DNA from: Commensalibacter oyaizuii
GTDB taxonomy: Bacteria > Pseudomonadota > Alphaproteobacteria > Acetobacterales > Acetobacteraceae
DNA length: 64,000 nt
Direction of reading: 5' to 3'
Assembly: GCF_029953265.1 (NCBI RefSeq)
Contig: NZ_JASBAO010000001.1
Span: forward strand, 2,175,501 to 2,239,500
Both the position numbers and the translations under genes were made by a program. Positions within the stretch are counted from its first letter, which is position 1. Each line of letters starts with the position of its first letter. The notes below the pieces were generated by a model that worked only from the letters and a program-made list of their open reading frames with translations, searched no databases and had not been told where the DNA came from. Positions 25,205 through 34,071 of the stretch are shown piece after piece.

Positions 25205-26143
25205 ATGAGTAATATTTTTTTTCGCTATGTTGCACCAACTGTGTTTGTTTTAGGGTTAACAACCTTGGGTGGCTATTCAGCCATTGCACAACAACAGGTG
25301 CCTGCGCCTGCGGTATCGACACCAGCAGCAGGTGCACAACCCGCAGCACCAACCAGTTCTGCTCCTACTCAGCCTGCATCATCTAGTCCAGTCTCTTCTG
25401 CCCCTGCTGAAACAGTGTCCGTTGATGTTTCTGTTCAGGAAAATCCCTATGGTTTAAAAGCTTTGTGGACTGGTGGTGATATCGTATCACGTATTACTTT
25501 GATTATTATGGCGTTGATGTCTATCGGCAGTTGGTATGTGATTATCATGAAAATAGTCCAACAAGGTCGTATTTCTGCTGCCCATAAGGAAGTGAAAAAC
25601 AAGGATTTTTGGCAGCAAAAAACGTTAAAGCAAAGTGCTGATAGCTTAGGAACCAATTCTCCTTATCGTTATATTACAGAGAATGGAATTGAAGCCGTTA
25701 AGCATCATGAAGGTTCTTTACAAGAAAGTATTGATTTATACAGTTGGGTGTCTATGAGTTTGCACCGCTCATTAGATAATATCCAAGGTGGTTTGCAAAG
25801 TGGATTGGCGTTACTAGGAACCGTAGGCTCTACCGCACCGTTTGTTGGTCTATTTGGAACGGTTTGGGGAATTCACCATGCGTTATCTGCAATCAGTATT
25901 GCTGGGCAGGCCACATTGGATAAAGTTGCAGGTCCTGTTGGTGAGGCTTTGATTATGACTGCTATTGGTTTGGCTACAGCTGTTCCAGCAGTGTTAGGTT
26001 ATAACTTTTTGGTACGTCGAAACAAAGTGATTATGGATCAAGCGCGTAATTTTACAGCCGATGTTCAGTGCGTATTAATTGGTGGTAATCCACAAAATAA
26101 AGCATCACAAATATCAGTAGATAAAGAAAGTAACATTGGATGA
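25205..26143 (+). CDS. exbB: ExbB-type MotA/TolQ/ExbB proton channel
   Basis: A 312-residue inner-membrane protein of the TonB energising complex. An N-terminal signal sequence (about residues 1-28) is followed by an alanine/proline/serine-rich periplasmic stretch to about residue 80, then three membrane helices (about 95-115, 203-225 and 243-268). The conserved family region around VGSTAPFVGLFGTVWGI and GPVGEALIMTAIGL is intact. An ExbB with a long periplasmic N-terminus is typical of many alphaproteobacteria. Its last codon overlaps exbD by four bases. Confidence 0.93.
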   Translation: MSNIFFRYVAPTVFVLGLTTLGGYSAIAQQQVPAPAVSTPAAGAQPAAPTSSAPTQPASSSPVSSAPAETVSVDVSVQENPYGLKALWTGGDIVSRITLIIMALMSIGSWYVIIMKIVQQGRISAAHKEVKNKDFWQQKTLKQSADSLGTNSPYRYITENGIEAVKHHEGSLQESIDLYSWVSMSLHRSLDNIQGGLQSGLALLGTVGSTAPFVGLFGTVWGIHHALSAISIAGQATLDKVAGPVGEALIMTAIGLATAVPAVLGYNFLVRRNKVIMDQARNFTADVQCVLIGGNPQNKASQISVDKESNIG

Positions 26144-26595
26144 GCATTCACCTGGGCGGCCCCCGTGGTGGGGGCGATTATGGGGGAATGGAAGGCGCAG
26201 AGAATGAGGTGGTTTCCGAAATAAATACAACCCCATTGGTTGATATTATGTTGGTATTGTTAATCATTTTTTTGATTACGATCCCTGTTGCAACGCATGC
26301 GGTTAAGGTAGATCTACCAACAAGAATGAGTCATGCAACCGATGTTAAACCTGGAAATATTGCCTTGGTTGTTATGGGCGATGGCAAAATTTTTTGGAAC
26401 GAGCAACCATTGCAAGATGTTTCTATGTTACAATCCAAGCTAACCGAAGTTTCATCACGTCGACCCCAGTCTCAGATTCAAATTAGGGGGGACATGAATG
26501 CGAAATACGAGTTTGTTGGAAAAGTCATTGAGGCGTGTCAACAAGCAGGTATTACGCGTGTTGATTTTATTACCCAACCCCCAAAACCCCATTAA
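26140..26595 (+). CDS. exbD: ExbD biopolymer transport protein
   Basis: The 151-residue partner of ExbB. A cytoplasmic glycine-rich start (GGPRGGGDYGG) leads to the EINTTPLVDIMLVLLIIFLI membrane helix with the critical aspartate (D in LVDIM), then a periplasmic C-terminal domain with a QIQIRGDMNAKYE strand. Its start overlaps exbB's stop codon (ATGA), so the two are coupled. A second, different exbD follows 18 bases later. Confidence 0.93.
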   Translation: MSIHLGGPRGGGDYGGMEGAENEVVSEINTTPLVDIMLVLLIIFLITIPVATHAVKVDLPTRMSHATDVKPGNIALVVMGDGKIFWNEQPLQDVSMLQSKLTEVSSRRPQSQIQIRGDMNAKYEFVGKVIEACQQAGITRVDFITQPPKPH

Positions 26596-26613
26596 CGTAA
26601 AAGGATATTCTTG

Positions 26614-27048
26614 ATGAGCAAATTAAGAAGCGTGCAAATGCGTAGGCTTTCTTTACAAAGAAGCTCTGAGGAAGAAGAGGTTATTGTTAATATCAATACG
26701 ACCCCTTTGATTGATGTAATGTTAGTTTTGTTGGTGATGTTAATTATTACAATTCCATTGCAAACACAGTCCGTACAATTGGCGTTGGGAAGGGGTGATC
26801 CAATTACAACAGAACCACCACCCAGTGTAACCATTGGGATAGACTTTGATAATACTGTGTCTATTGATAACGTGACATTGCCTAACGAAGATGCATGGCA
26901 GAGACGTTTTCGTGAAATTGCTGCTATGTCTGATCAGCCGACTGTTTTTATCAAACCTAATCGTTTGGCAGATTACAAAGCCGTTGCTATTATTTTGGCT
27001 GACGCTCAACGTTTGGGTGTAAAAAAAATAGGCATTATGAAACAATAA
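26614..27048 (+). CDS. Second ExbD/TolR-family protein
   Basis: A 144-residue ExbD/TolR protein with the same layout as its neighbour: a basic cytoplasmic start, a membrane helix with NTTPLIDVMLVLLVML (the aspartate kept), and a periplasmic domain. The periplasmic part is distinct from the first ExbD (for example TEPPPSVTIGIDFDN). The ATG at 26614 is used; a TTG at 26611 is in frame. Two ExbD subunits next to one ExbB are found in some other bacteria and may form a mixed stator. It ends 22 bases before the TPR gene. Confidence 0.9.
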   Translation: MSKLRSVQMRRLSLQRSSEEEEVIVNINTTPLIDVMLVLLVMLIITIPLQTQSVQLALGRGDPITTEPPPSVTIGIDFDNTVSIDNVTLPNEDAWQRRFREIAAMSDQPTVFIKPNRLADYKAVAIILADAQRLGVKKIGIMKQ

Positions 27049-27070
27049 AAAAAGAGCTTAGGGATATAAA

Positions 27071-28300
27071 ATGAAATATGCTTCTTTCATGCGTCATTTG
27101 ATGGTGGTCAGTATTCTTGGTTCAGGAGTGGTGTTGTCTGCACCATTTACCGGTGTAGCCAAGGAGGTTGTGAGCAATGCAATGGCTGTGCCGTTGAAAA
27201 AAGCTAAACAATTAATGACGCAGGGTAAGTATGCACAGGCTGAAGCCGCGATTAAAGAGGCACAGGCAATTCCTAATCCCAGTGCCTATGAGCACGACAT
27301 TATCGTGCGGTTGCAAATTGCTCTGGCGGAAAAACAAAATCAAACAGACAATGCTATTGCAGGGTATGATCGATTGTTAGCGTCTAAACGTTTGACTCCA
27401 GCTGAACGTTTAAATGCGACAATGGCGCAAGCGAGTTTAGCCTATCGTGCCAAGAATTATTCTCAAGCCATTCATTATATAGAGAATTATTTTAAGGCGG
27501 GTGGAAACAATCCTAATATGACGACCTTATTGATACAGTCCTATTATTTAAATAAGAATTATCAGGAGGCAATGCAAGCGCAACAAAAGCAGATTGATCA
27601 GGAAGTCAAAAAGGGAATCATACCTGCTGAATCTCAATGGCAAATCATGATAAATTGCCAACAAAAACTAGGGGATCAAGACGGAGTAAGACATAGTTAT
27701 ATCCAACTTGCTATTCATTATTCTAAACCTGAGTATTGGTCGCACGTAATGTCTGCGTTGATAGCAACAAAAGGGCTGTCGCCTCAGGTTGAGTTGGAAA
27801 TCTGGCAAATACGCTTACAAGCAGGACTATTAACTACTGCAGATCAGTATATTTCAATGGCTGAACTCGCTGTACAAGCTGGCTTGCCCCATGTCGCATC
27901 AGAAGTTGTGGTTAAAGGACGGGCCAAAGGCGTGTTTACTGGCAAGAGTGCTGATCGTGCTTTACGCTTTGAGGATTATTTAGGCAAAATTATTCGTGAG
28001 AAAAAGGCTAAATCTTCTGAATTGATGGAAAAAGCCAGAAAAAATTCCTTAGGGGATGATTTGTTTAAGCTAGGCTATGATGCATATGCAGGCGGGCAAA
28101 TTACAGATGGTTTAAAAATTATGCAAGAAGCTTTGGCAAAACCAATGGTAGATCGTAATATTGCCTTATTAGAATATGCTATGGTTGAGGCCAATACTGG
28201 CAATAAAGGAAAAGCGATTTCTCTTTTAAAAACCATTACAGGCAAGAATGTACCAGCGGAATTAGCTGAATTATGGTTAATCAAGTTACAAGCAAAATAA
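27071..28300 (+). CDS. Secreted TPR-repeat protein of the TonB cluster
   Basis: A 409-residue protein with a signal peptide (about residues 1-30). The mature part is all-helical with TPR-like units (for example KAKQLMTQGKYAQAEAAIKE and a YLNKNYQEAMQAQQ unit), probably a periplasmic interaction scaffold. It closes the tonB-exbB-exbD-exbD cluster with a short gap, which suggests a link to the stator or its receptors. No enzyme motif is visible. The exact partner is unknown. Confidence 0.8.
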   Translation: MKYASFMRHLMVVSILGSGVVLSAPFTGVAKEVVSNAMAVPLKKAKQLMTQGKYAQAEAAIKEAQAIPNPSAYEHDIIVRLQIALAEKQNQTDNAIAGYDRLLASKRLTPAERLNATMAQASLAYRAKNYSQAIHYIENYFKAGGNNPNMTTLLIQSYYLNKNYQEAMQAQQKQIDQEVKKGIIPAESQWQIMINCQQKLGDQDGVRHSYIQLAIHYSKPEYWSHVMSALIATKGLSPQVELEIWQIRLQAGLLTTADQYISMAELAVQAGLPHVASEVVVKGRAKGVFTGKSADRALRFEDYLGKIIREKKAKSSELMEKARKNSLGDDLFKLGYDAYAGGQITDGLKIMQEALAKPMVDRNIALLEYAMVEANTGNKGKAISLLKTITGKNVPAELAELWLIKLQAK

Positions 28301-28536
28301 GAGTTATTTGGAAAGTCTATGATGGGTGTGGGGTGGACATAAATTATAAAAATTTAAAACAGCTTCAGAAAATTAATATTGTTTTCATTGTCACAAAGAC
28401 CTATTTACACATTATAGGATCAGTATGTATTTGATTATTTATGACGAAAGGCATAAAAGAAATATTAATTCTATATAAATATCGGTTGAATTGTTTGGTA
28501 TTTATACAATGATTGCGTTGTTTTAAGGAACTTTTT

Positions 28537-29103
28537 ATGATTGTCCACACTGAGGAAACTCCAAACCAGAATGCTTTAAAATTTATTTTGGGGAGAGTCA
28601 TTTTGAAAGATCATCAAGGAATGGATTTCCCAAATAAGGACGCAGCGGAAGCATCCCCCCTAGCGCAAGCATTGTTTGATCTTGATGGGATAGAGCGAAT
28701 TTTTTTTGGTCAAGATTTTTTAGTGGTTACCAAAGAAGCCTCAACAAAATGGGAAACATTGAGGGGGGGGGTCGTTTCTACGATCATGGAATTTATATTA
28801 ACCCATAAACCGCTTATAAAATTACAGGCTTTACATTCTGATCAGACAGAAATGAAAGTTTCGTCTGAAGATCAAGAAATCGTACAAAAGATTAAAGATA
28901 TTTTAGATGATGAAGTTCGTCCCGCTGTTGCACGGGACGGTGGTGATATTATTTTTCATGGCTATAAGGATGGCAGTGTGTATTTGAAAATGCAGGGCGC
29001 TTGCCAGGGGTGTCCATCCTCAGCATTGACATTGAAACATGGCGTTGAAACGATTTTACGGCGCCATTTACCTGATTTGGTCTCTGTCGAAAAAGTTGAT
29101 TAA
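28537..29103 (+). CDS. nfuA: NifU-type Fe-S cluster scaffold
   Basis: A 188-residue iron-sulfur carrier. The N-terminal Nfu domain (about residues 8-95) is followed by a C-terminal NifU domain (about 110-188) with the cluster-binding CQGC motif (after KMQGA). The ATG at 28537 is chosen because AAGGA lies seven bases upstream; the in-frame TTG at 28513 has no such site. The two-domain order matches alphaproteobacterial NfuA-like proteins. It is followed closely by a nitroreductase, tsaB and rimI, and probably shares a transcript with them. Confidence 0.9.
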   Translation: MIVHTEETPNQNALKFILGRVILKDHQGMDFPNKDAAEASPLAQALFDLDGIERIFFGQDFLVVTKEASTKWETLRGGVVSTIMEFILTHKPLIKLQALHSDQTEMKVSSEDQEIVQKIKDILDDEVRPAVARDGGDIIFHGYKDGSVYLKMQGACQGCPSSALTLKHGVETILRRHLPDLVSVEKVD

Positions 29104-29120
29104 TAACGAAGTTGAATTTG

Positions 29121-29708
29121 ATGAATTCTTTACCCGCGGATGTTTTTAAACAAATTTTCGAAGATGCAAGAACACCCAACGATTGGAGTGATCAAGAGGT
29201 CGATACTTGTTTGTTATTAAAACTATATAATTTCATAAAGTTAGCACCGACATCTGGAAATTGCCAACCAGGTCGTTTTGCATTTTTAACGCATGTAGCT
29301 AGTAAAGAAAAATTAAGACCAGCTTTATCCTCGGGTAACATTGATCGTGCAATTCGTGCCCCTGTTATTGTAATTGTGGCATATGATCCGTTATTTTATG
29401 AAGCTTTGCCTAGACTTTATCCTGATGTTGATTTGCGTTCTTGGTATGCAGAGGATATTCCTTTTGCAGAAGAAACGGCATTTCGTAATTCGACTTTACA
29501 AGGAGGTTATCTTATTTTAGCGGCCAGAGCCCTTGGATTGGATGTCTTGCCCATGTCTGGCTTTGACAATGCATTGGTCGATACAATTTTTTTTGAGGAA
29601 CAAGGATGGCGTTCTAATTTCCTGATCTGTTTAGGGTATACAAAGCAAAAGGAATGTTCTGAACGATTACCAAGACTTGATTATGATGAGGCTTGTTTAA
29701 CATTATAA
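29121..29708 (+). CDS. RutE-like nitroreductase / malonic semialdehyde reductase
   Basis: A 195-residue flavin reductase of the nitroreductase fold, similar to the RutE/HadB group. Family features include a start with MNSLPADVF, the FARTPN-like EDARTPNDWSDQEV stretch, a KLAPTSGNCQPGRF flavin-binding segment (about residues 40-55), and a C-terminal RALGLDVLPMSGFD. RutE reduces malonic semialdehyde in pyrimidine breakdown, but other rut genes are absent here, so the substrate is open. The ATG at 29121 matches the family start better than the TTG at 29112. It overlaps tsaB by one base. Confidence 0.85.
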   Translation: MNSLPADVFKQIFEDARTPNDWSDQEVDTCLLLKLYNFIKLAPTSGNCQPGRFAFLTHVASKEKLRPALSSGNIDRAIRAPVIVIVAYDPLFYEALPRLYPDVDLRSWYAEDIPFAEETAFRNSTLQGGYLILAARALGLDVLPMSGFDNALVDTIFFEEQGWRSNFLICLGYTKQKECSERLPRLDYDEACLTL

Positions 29709-30406
29709 TGCATAAGCGCAATTATCAAAATATATTGGTTATAAATGGGGCTTCTTCTTCCTTGGATGCACCTAATTTTATTACTGTTGTTCGTAAAGAA
29801 TTTGAGAATTATACAGTTTTTGCAGAAGAAAAAACAACTTTAAAGGGAGGGCCAGAACGTTTCCCGATTTTTTTTCAGCAGTTTATAAATAAGGATAGTT
29901 TGCGTGTTAACGAAATTGATCTTATTGCAATAATTATCGGGCCTGGGTCTTTTACAGGGTTGCGTGCATCAATTGCTTTTGCATTGGGAATACAGGTTGG
30001 TCTTGCTTGTCCAGTGGTGGCACTGCGTCGAGGCGAAGTTGTTTTTCCTTTTTTATCAGAAAATTATAAAAATAAATCCGTATGGCATGTGACGCATGCC
30101 CGTCGTGGACGGATTTTTATTGAGAGTAATATATCCAATAAAGTTACTGCTTATAATCTGTCAGATATCGAATACCCAGCGACAGAAACATACTTAATTG
30201 GTGAGGGGGCGCAATCATTATCAGAATTTGTCCCTAGCCACATTAAAATCTTATCTGATTTAAAAGAAAGTAATGCGATTATGATCGCACAGGTAGCCCT
30301 GCAATATTACAAAGAACAAAAGGTTACAAATGAGTTATATCCATTGTATGTCGATGCACCCGAGGCTAAGTTACCACAAAAAGGGCTGAGAGCTGCCCCA
30401 CAATAA
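29708..30406 (+). CDS. tsaB: TsaB, tRNA t6A modification subunit
   Basis: A 232-residue ASKHA-fold partner of TsaD in making threonylcarbamoyladenosine on tRNA. It keeps the key IIGPGSFTGLRASIAFALG segment and the N-terminal strand with the INGASSS loop. Its start codon overlaps the stop of the nitroreductase (TAATG). It is followed 30 bases on by rimI, the usual TsaB partner. The C-terminal half is divergent, as is common for TsaB. Confidence 0.9.
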   Translation: MHKRNYQNILVINGASSSLDAPNFITVVRKEFENYTVFAEEKTTLKGGPERFPIFFQQFINKDSLRVNEIDLIAIIIGPGSFTGLRASIAFALGIQVGLACPVVALRRGEVVFPFLSENYKNKSVWHVTHARRGRIFIESNISNKVTAYNLSDIEYPATETYLIGEGAQSLSEFVPSHIKILSDLKESNAIMIAQVALQYYKEQKVTNELYPLYVDAPEAKLPQKGLRAAPQ

Positions 30407-30436
30407 ATAAGAAAAAGAGTGAGAGGGATAGAATCG

Positions 30437-30892
30437 ATGACTATCCAATTTTTTAGCCAGCCCAATGGGTTAGAGGAATATCTGTCTTATTTACACGTGG
30501 CGGGTTTCCCACCAACAGAGGGCTGGAGCGCATCAGCATTTAAAACTTTGTTGGAAATGTCTCAGTATCATATCTGTATCGATTTTGACGAACAATATAG
30601 GATAAGAGGTTTTTTATTATATTCGGTCGTCATTGATCAAGCAGAAATTATCACATTTGTTGTGCACCCTACTTATAGAGGGCAAAAGATTGGACGATGT
30701 ATTATTAATGCTTTTTTACAAGAAATTGTAGAGCAGCGCGTAAGTTCTATTTTCTTAGAAGTGGCAGAGAACAATGCCGTGGCCATACGACTTTACGAAA
30801 GTTGTGGGTTTATAAAGTGCGGTAAACGTTTAAATTATTATAAAAATGGAATGAATGCAATTTTAATGTCTAAAAAAAATAATTTATTATGA
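30437..30892 (+). CDS. rimI: RimI-like ribosomal-protein N-acetyltransferase
   Basis: A 151-residue GNAT acetyltransferase. The acetyl-CoA loop is seen in VVHPTYRGQKIGRCII, followed by LEVAENNAVAIRLYESCGF, the pair of motifs that marks RimI. RimI modifies the N-terminus of ribosomal protein S18. The ATG at 30437 has GAGAGGG nine bases upstream and is preferred over a GTG at 30419. Adjacent tsaB supports the call. The next gene is separated by about 200 AT-rich bases. Confidence 0.88.
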   Translation: MTIQFFSQPNGLEEYLSYLHVAGFPPTEGWSASAFKTLLEMSQYHICIDFDEQYRIRGFLLYSVVIDQAEIITFVVHPTYRGQKIGRCIINAFLQEIVEQRVSSIFLEVAENNAVAIRLYESCGFIKCGKRLNYYKNGMNAILMSKKNNLL

Positions 30893-31094
30893 GATATATA
30901 AAGAAAAATTAATTTTATAAAAATTATATAATAATGCTTTCGAAATATTACGCTTTAGGTTATAAAAATATATCGTAACAATTAAGGTGTTCTTTTCTAA
31001 ATTTATCTATATTAGGTGAAAAAACATAAAATAATATTTGCATTATAGAAATTTTCTGAGCAAATTTAAAAAAGGTTTTTTTTCTAATTTTTTA

Positions 31095-31544
31095 ATGGTT
31101 TCTATGGCACGCGAAAAAACGGATACATTATCCCACATCGAACGATTATGTATTGAAAAGGGATTAAAAATGACTGGACAAAGACGTGTAATTGCACGCG
31201 TTTTGTCTCAATCACACGATCATCCTGATGTTGAGGAATTATATCGAAGGGCATCACGCTTGGATGATAATATTTCTGTTGCAACGGTATACCGCACTGT
31301 ACGTCTGTTAGAGGAAAAGGGTATTTTAGAAAAGCATGATTTTGGTGGTGGTCGAGCGCGTTACGAGGTCACAGAACAAGGCACACATTATCATTTAATT
31401 GATGTGGATACTGGTAAAGTGATTGAATTTGAAGATCCAGAACATGTAAAATTGGTTCAAGCTATGGCCAAAAAGCTTGGTTTTGATCTGTTGCAACATC
31501 GTTTGGAATTATTTGCTCGCCGCACTAAGTCTAATAAAAGCTAA
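31095..31544 (+). CDS. fur: Fur-family ferric uptake regulator
   Basis: A 149-residue winged-helix metalloregulator. The N-terminal DNA-binding part has GLKMTGQRRVIARVL and DNISVATVYRTVRLLEE. The C-terminal dimer domain carries the HDFGGGRARYE and THYHLIDVDTG metal-site segments, but few cysteines, as in alphaproteobacterial Fur. The true start may be 31095 or 31104 (both ATG); neither has a strong ribosome site. The upstream TTG at 31038 adds residues unlike the family. It is probably the main iron or heme-status regulator. It has about 200 bases of AT-rich promoter region before it. Confidence 0.9.
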   Translation: MVSMAREKTDTLSHIERLCIEKGLKMTGQRRVIARVLSQSHDHPDVEELYRRASRLDDNISVATVYRTVRLLEEKGILEKHDFGGGRARYEVTEQGTHYHLIDVDTGKVIEFEDPEHVKLVQAMAKKLGFDLLQHRLELFARRTKSNKS

Positions 31545-31565
31545 GCTAACTAAAGGGGAAAAGTT

Positions 31566-32411
31566 GTGGTAGCAAAACGATCTACGAGTTCATTGTTAAC
31601 ACTTGATTTAAGACGAGACGAATTTGTAGAACTTCGTTCAGGTAATTTAGGGGTGCGACTTGCTGAATCAGCAGCTGAAAAAGATGCAGCCCGAGCATTA
31701 CGGTATCGTGTATTTTATGAAGAAATGGGTGCCAAACCAAGTGAGCAAGCAATCCGTACCAAAAGGGATTATGACGATTTCGATGAATATGCAGATTATT
31801 TATTGGTAATTGATCATAATAAAACCGATGTAATGGAGCGTGTTGTTGGAACTTATCGATTGCTGCCTCAAGATAAAGCAGAAAGCATTGGTAAATTCTA
31901 CAGTAACGGTGAATATGATCTATCGATCTTGCAAGAATATCCTGGTAAATTACTAGAGGTTGGGCGTTCTTGTGTTGCACCTGCTTATCGTGGACGTGCA
32001 GCAATGCAGTTACTGTGGGAAGGAATTGCTTTTTATATATTTATTCACCACATTGATATTTTATTTGGATGTGCCAGTTTGCCTGGAACAAATCTAGATG
32101 ATCATGCTGAAGGGTTGACTTATTTATATCATACTCATCTCGCTCCACCCGCACTAAGAGTGCCAGCATTGCCTGAACGTTATGTTGAGATGCAACGTTT
32201 AGACCCTCATCATTTGGATCATCGTCGTGCTCTGATTCGTTTACCGCCATTGATCAAAGGTTACCTGCGTTTGGGTGGGTATGTTGGTGATGGTGCAGTA
32301 ATTGATGAGCAATTTAATACAACAGATGTTGCTGTTATTGTAAAAACGGAGTTATTTGCCGATAAATATTATCGTCATTATGAACGTCGCTTGCGTGATG
32401 CCCTAGAATAA
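31566..32411 (+). CDS. olsB: Ornithine-acyl-ACP N-acyltransferase-like protein (OlsB)
   Basis: A 281-residue GNAT-type acyltransferase of the OlsB/hemolysin-like group, which makes lyso-ornithine lipid. The fold is visible as AARALRYRVFYEEMGA at the start, VVGTYRLLP, LLEVGRSCVAPAYRGRAAM with the acyl-carrier site, and FGCASLPGTN. The GTG at 31566 has AAAGGGGAA upstream. No partner olsA is in the window. The gene lies 21 bases after fur. Substrate assignment is by family resemblance. Confidence 0.82.
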   Translation: MVAKRSTSSLLTLDLRRDEFVELRSGNLGVRLAESAAEKDAARALRYRVFYEEMGAKPSEQAIRTKRDYDDFDEYADYLLVIDHNKTDVMERVVGTYRLLPQDKAESIGKFYSNGEYDLSILQEYPGKLLEVGRSCVAPAYRGRAAMQLLWEGIAFYIFIHHIDILFGCASLPGTNLDDHAEGLTYLYHTHLAPPALRVPALPERYVEMQRLDPHHLDHRRALIRLPPLIKGYLRLGGYVGDGAVIDEQFNTTDVAVIVKTELFADKYYRHYERRLRDALE

Positions 32412-32451
32412 CATAGAACAGTCTTCATCTATTGTTGATGAAGATCTGGGC

Positions 32452-34050
32452 ATGTATATAAAGCGTTTAATGAATAACATCGTTAGCCTTCGTGGTTTTA
32501 AAGGGTTATTATCTTTAGTTTTTGTTGGGGGGATGTCAGCTTTGGCTTTTCCTCCAACTTATTTTATACCGATATTATTTTTTACATTTCCTATACTTTT
32601 ATTAAGACTTCAAGCGGTAACTAGTTGGAAAGCAGCTTTTGCACAAGGATACTGGTTTGGATTTGGTTTACATACAGTTGGTTTAGTTTGGTTAGTTAAT
32701 GCAATTTTAATCAGAGCCCAGGATTTTTGGTGGCTGGTTCCTATTGTTTCGCCGTTATGCGCAGTTTTATTGGCTTTTTGGACTGGATTGGCAACTTTAA
32801 TATATTATTCGATATCCCCGCTGAAGTGGTTTAGATTATTTGTTTTTGCAGGGATATGGACAATTTGCGACATGTCCAGAGCTATTTTGTTACCGCCAAC
32901 ATGGTGGAATCCTGTTTTGACAGGGTTCCCTTGGAATCCATTGGGCAGTTGTTGGGAATTTCCTGGAAGAGTTGGTGATTATTTTATTCAACTGGCCGCA
33001 TTTATTGGTGTCGATGGATTAACGTTCTTAACAGTTTTATTAGTGTTATTGCCTTTATATGGGCGGAAGGGAATGATCCTCTTATTAGGTGGCATAGGGT
33101 GTTGGTTATTTATAGGTTATTTAAGGTTGGCCCCTGCACCTCCTGCTCAGAAGGATACACCAATTGTTGCCTTAATTCAGGGAAATATCGCTGAAGATGA
33201 TAAAATCAATAATACAGATTCCCGTTGTATTTTTGATAATTACCTTGCCTTAACGCGCCAGGGTGTTCATGATGCCTTAGTTTTACAAAGAGAACAGATC
33301 ATTCCTAGTCGTCCGATTTTGTTTGCTTGGCCAGAAAGTGCTTTTCCTGGCAATGTAGAAATAGAAGTTATTGCCAGATCAATGATAATGCAAAGTGGAA
33401 AAGGGGCAGCATTTGGAATAATAGGGGCAATAACCTATGATGAAAAACAACATTTATATAATAGTTCGGTGGTGCTAGATCCTGATAATGGGGCGATTAT
33501 TGCTTCTTATAATAAAGCCAAATTAGTGCCATTTGGTGAATCCCAGCCATGGTATATTCCTTTTCATATCGTTCCAGGATCAACATTAACACCAGGGAAA
33601 GGCGTAGATACACTCCATTTACCGGGGATCAGCGCATTTGGTCCGTTAATCTGTTATGAAGTTATTTTTTCGGGTCAGGTCATTGACATTCATGATAAAC
33701 CAAAATGGTTGTTGAATTTAACAAACGATGCATGGTATGGAGATTCTGCTGGTCCCCGTCAACATCTAGCTGCGGTCAGGTTACGCGCGGTTGAAGAGGG
33801 GATACCTATTGTGCGTGTTGCGAATACGGGTATTTCTGCAGTTTTTGATCCTTACGGAAGAGAAATGGCACGGATTGGATGGGATGTCAGGGCGGCTAAA
33901 GCCGTTGCTTTGCCTGGTGCTTTACCAGTGACGTTGTTTGCCGTTGGGGGACGATGGATTCCCTTTGGATTGTCATGTCTGTTTATACTTATAGGAATAT
34001 TACATCGGAAAAAGAGACATAATATTGATTCTAAGTATGTTTTGAATTGA
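32452..34050 (+). CDS. lnt: Apolipoprotein N-acyltransferase
   Basis: The last enzyme of lipoprotein maturation, adding the amide-linked acyl chain. The 532-residue protein has about six membrane helices in the first 225 residues and one near the C-terminus, around a nitrilase-type periplasmic domain. The catalytic triad can be placed: E295 in WPESAFP, K357 in KAKLVPFGE and C401 in ICYEVIF. Just upstream a TCTTCATC/GATGAAGA hairpin (32422-32444) lies in the short gap after olsB. It leads into the FUSC cluster with a 21-base gap. Confidence 0.94.
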   Translation: MYIKRLMNNIVSLRGFKGLLSLVFVGGMSALAFPPTYFIPILFFTFPILLLRLQAVTSWKAAFAQGYWFGFGLHTVGLVWLVNAILIRAQDFWWLVPIVSPLCAVLLAFWTGLATLIYYSISPLKWFRLFVFAGIWTICDMSRAILLPPTWWNPVLTGFPWNPLGSCWEFPGRVGDYFIQLAAFIGVDGLTFLTVLLVLLPLYGRKGMILLLGGIGCWLFIGYLRLAPAPPAQKDTPIVALIQGNIAEDDKINNTDSRCIFDNYLALTRQGVHDALVLQREQIIPSRPILFAWPESAFPGNVEIEVIARSMIMQSGKGAAFGIIGAITYDEKQHLYNSSVVLDPDNGAIIASYNKAKLVPFGESQPWYIPFHIVPGSTLTPGKGVDTLHLPGISAFGPLICYEVIFSGQVIDIHDKPKWLLNLTNDAWYGDSAGPRQHLAAVRLRAVEEGIPIVRVANTGISAVFDPYGREMARIGWDVRAAKAVALPGALPVTLFAVGGRWIPFGLSCLFILIGILHRKKRHNIDSKYVLN

Positions 34051-34071
34051 TTTTGGGATGAAGGTGTATGT

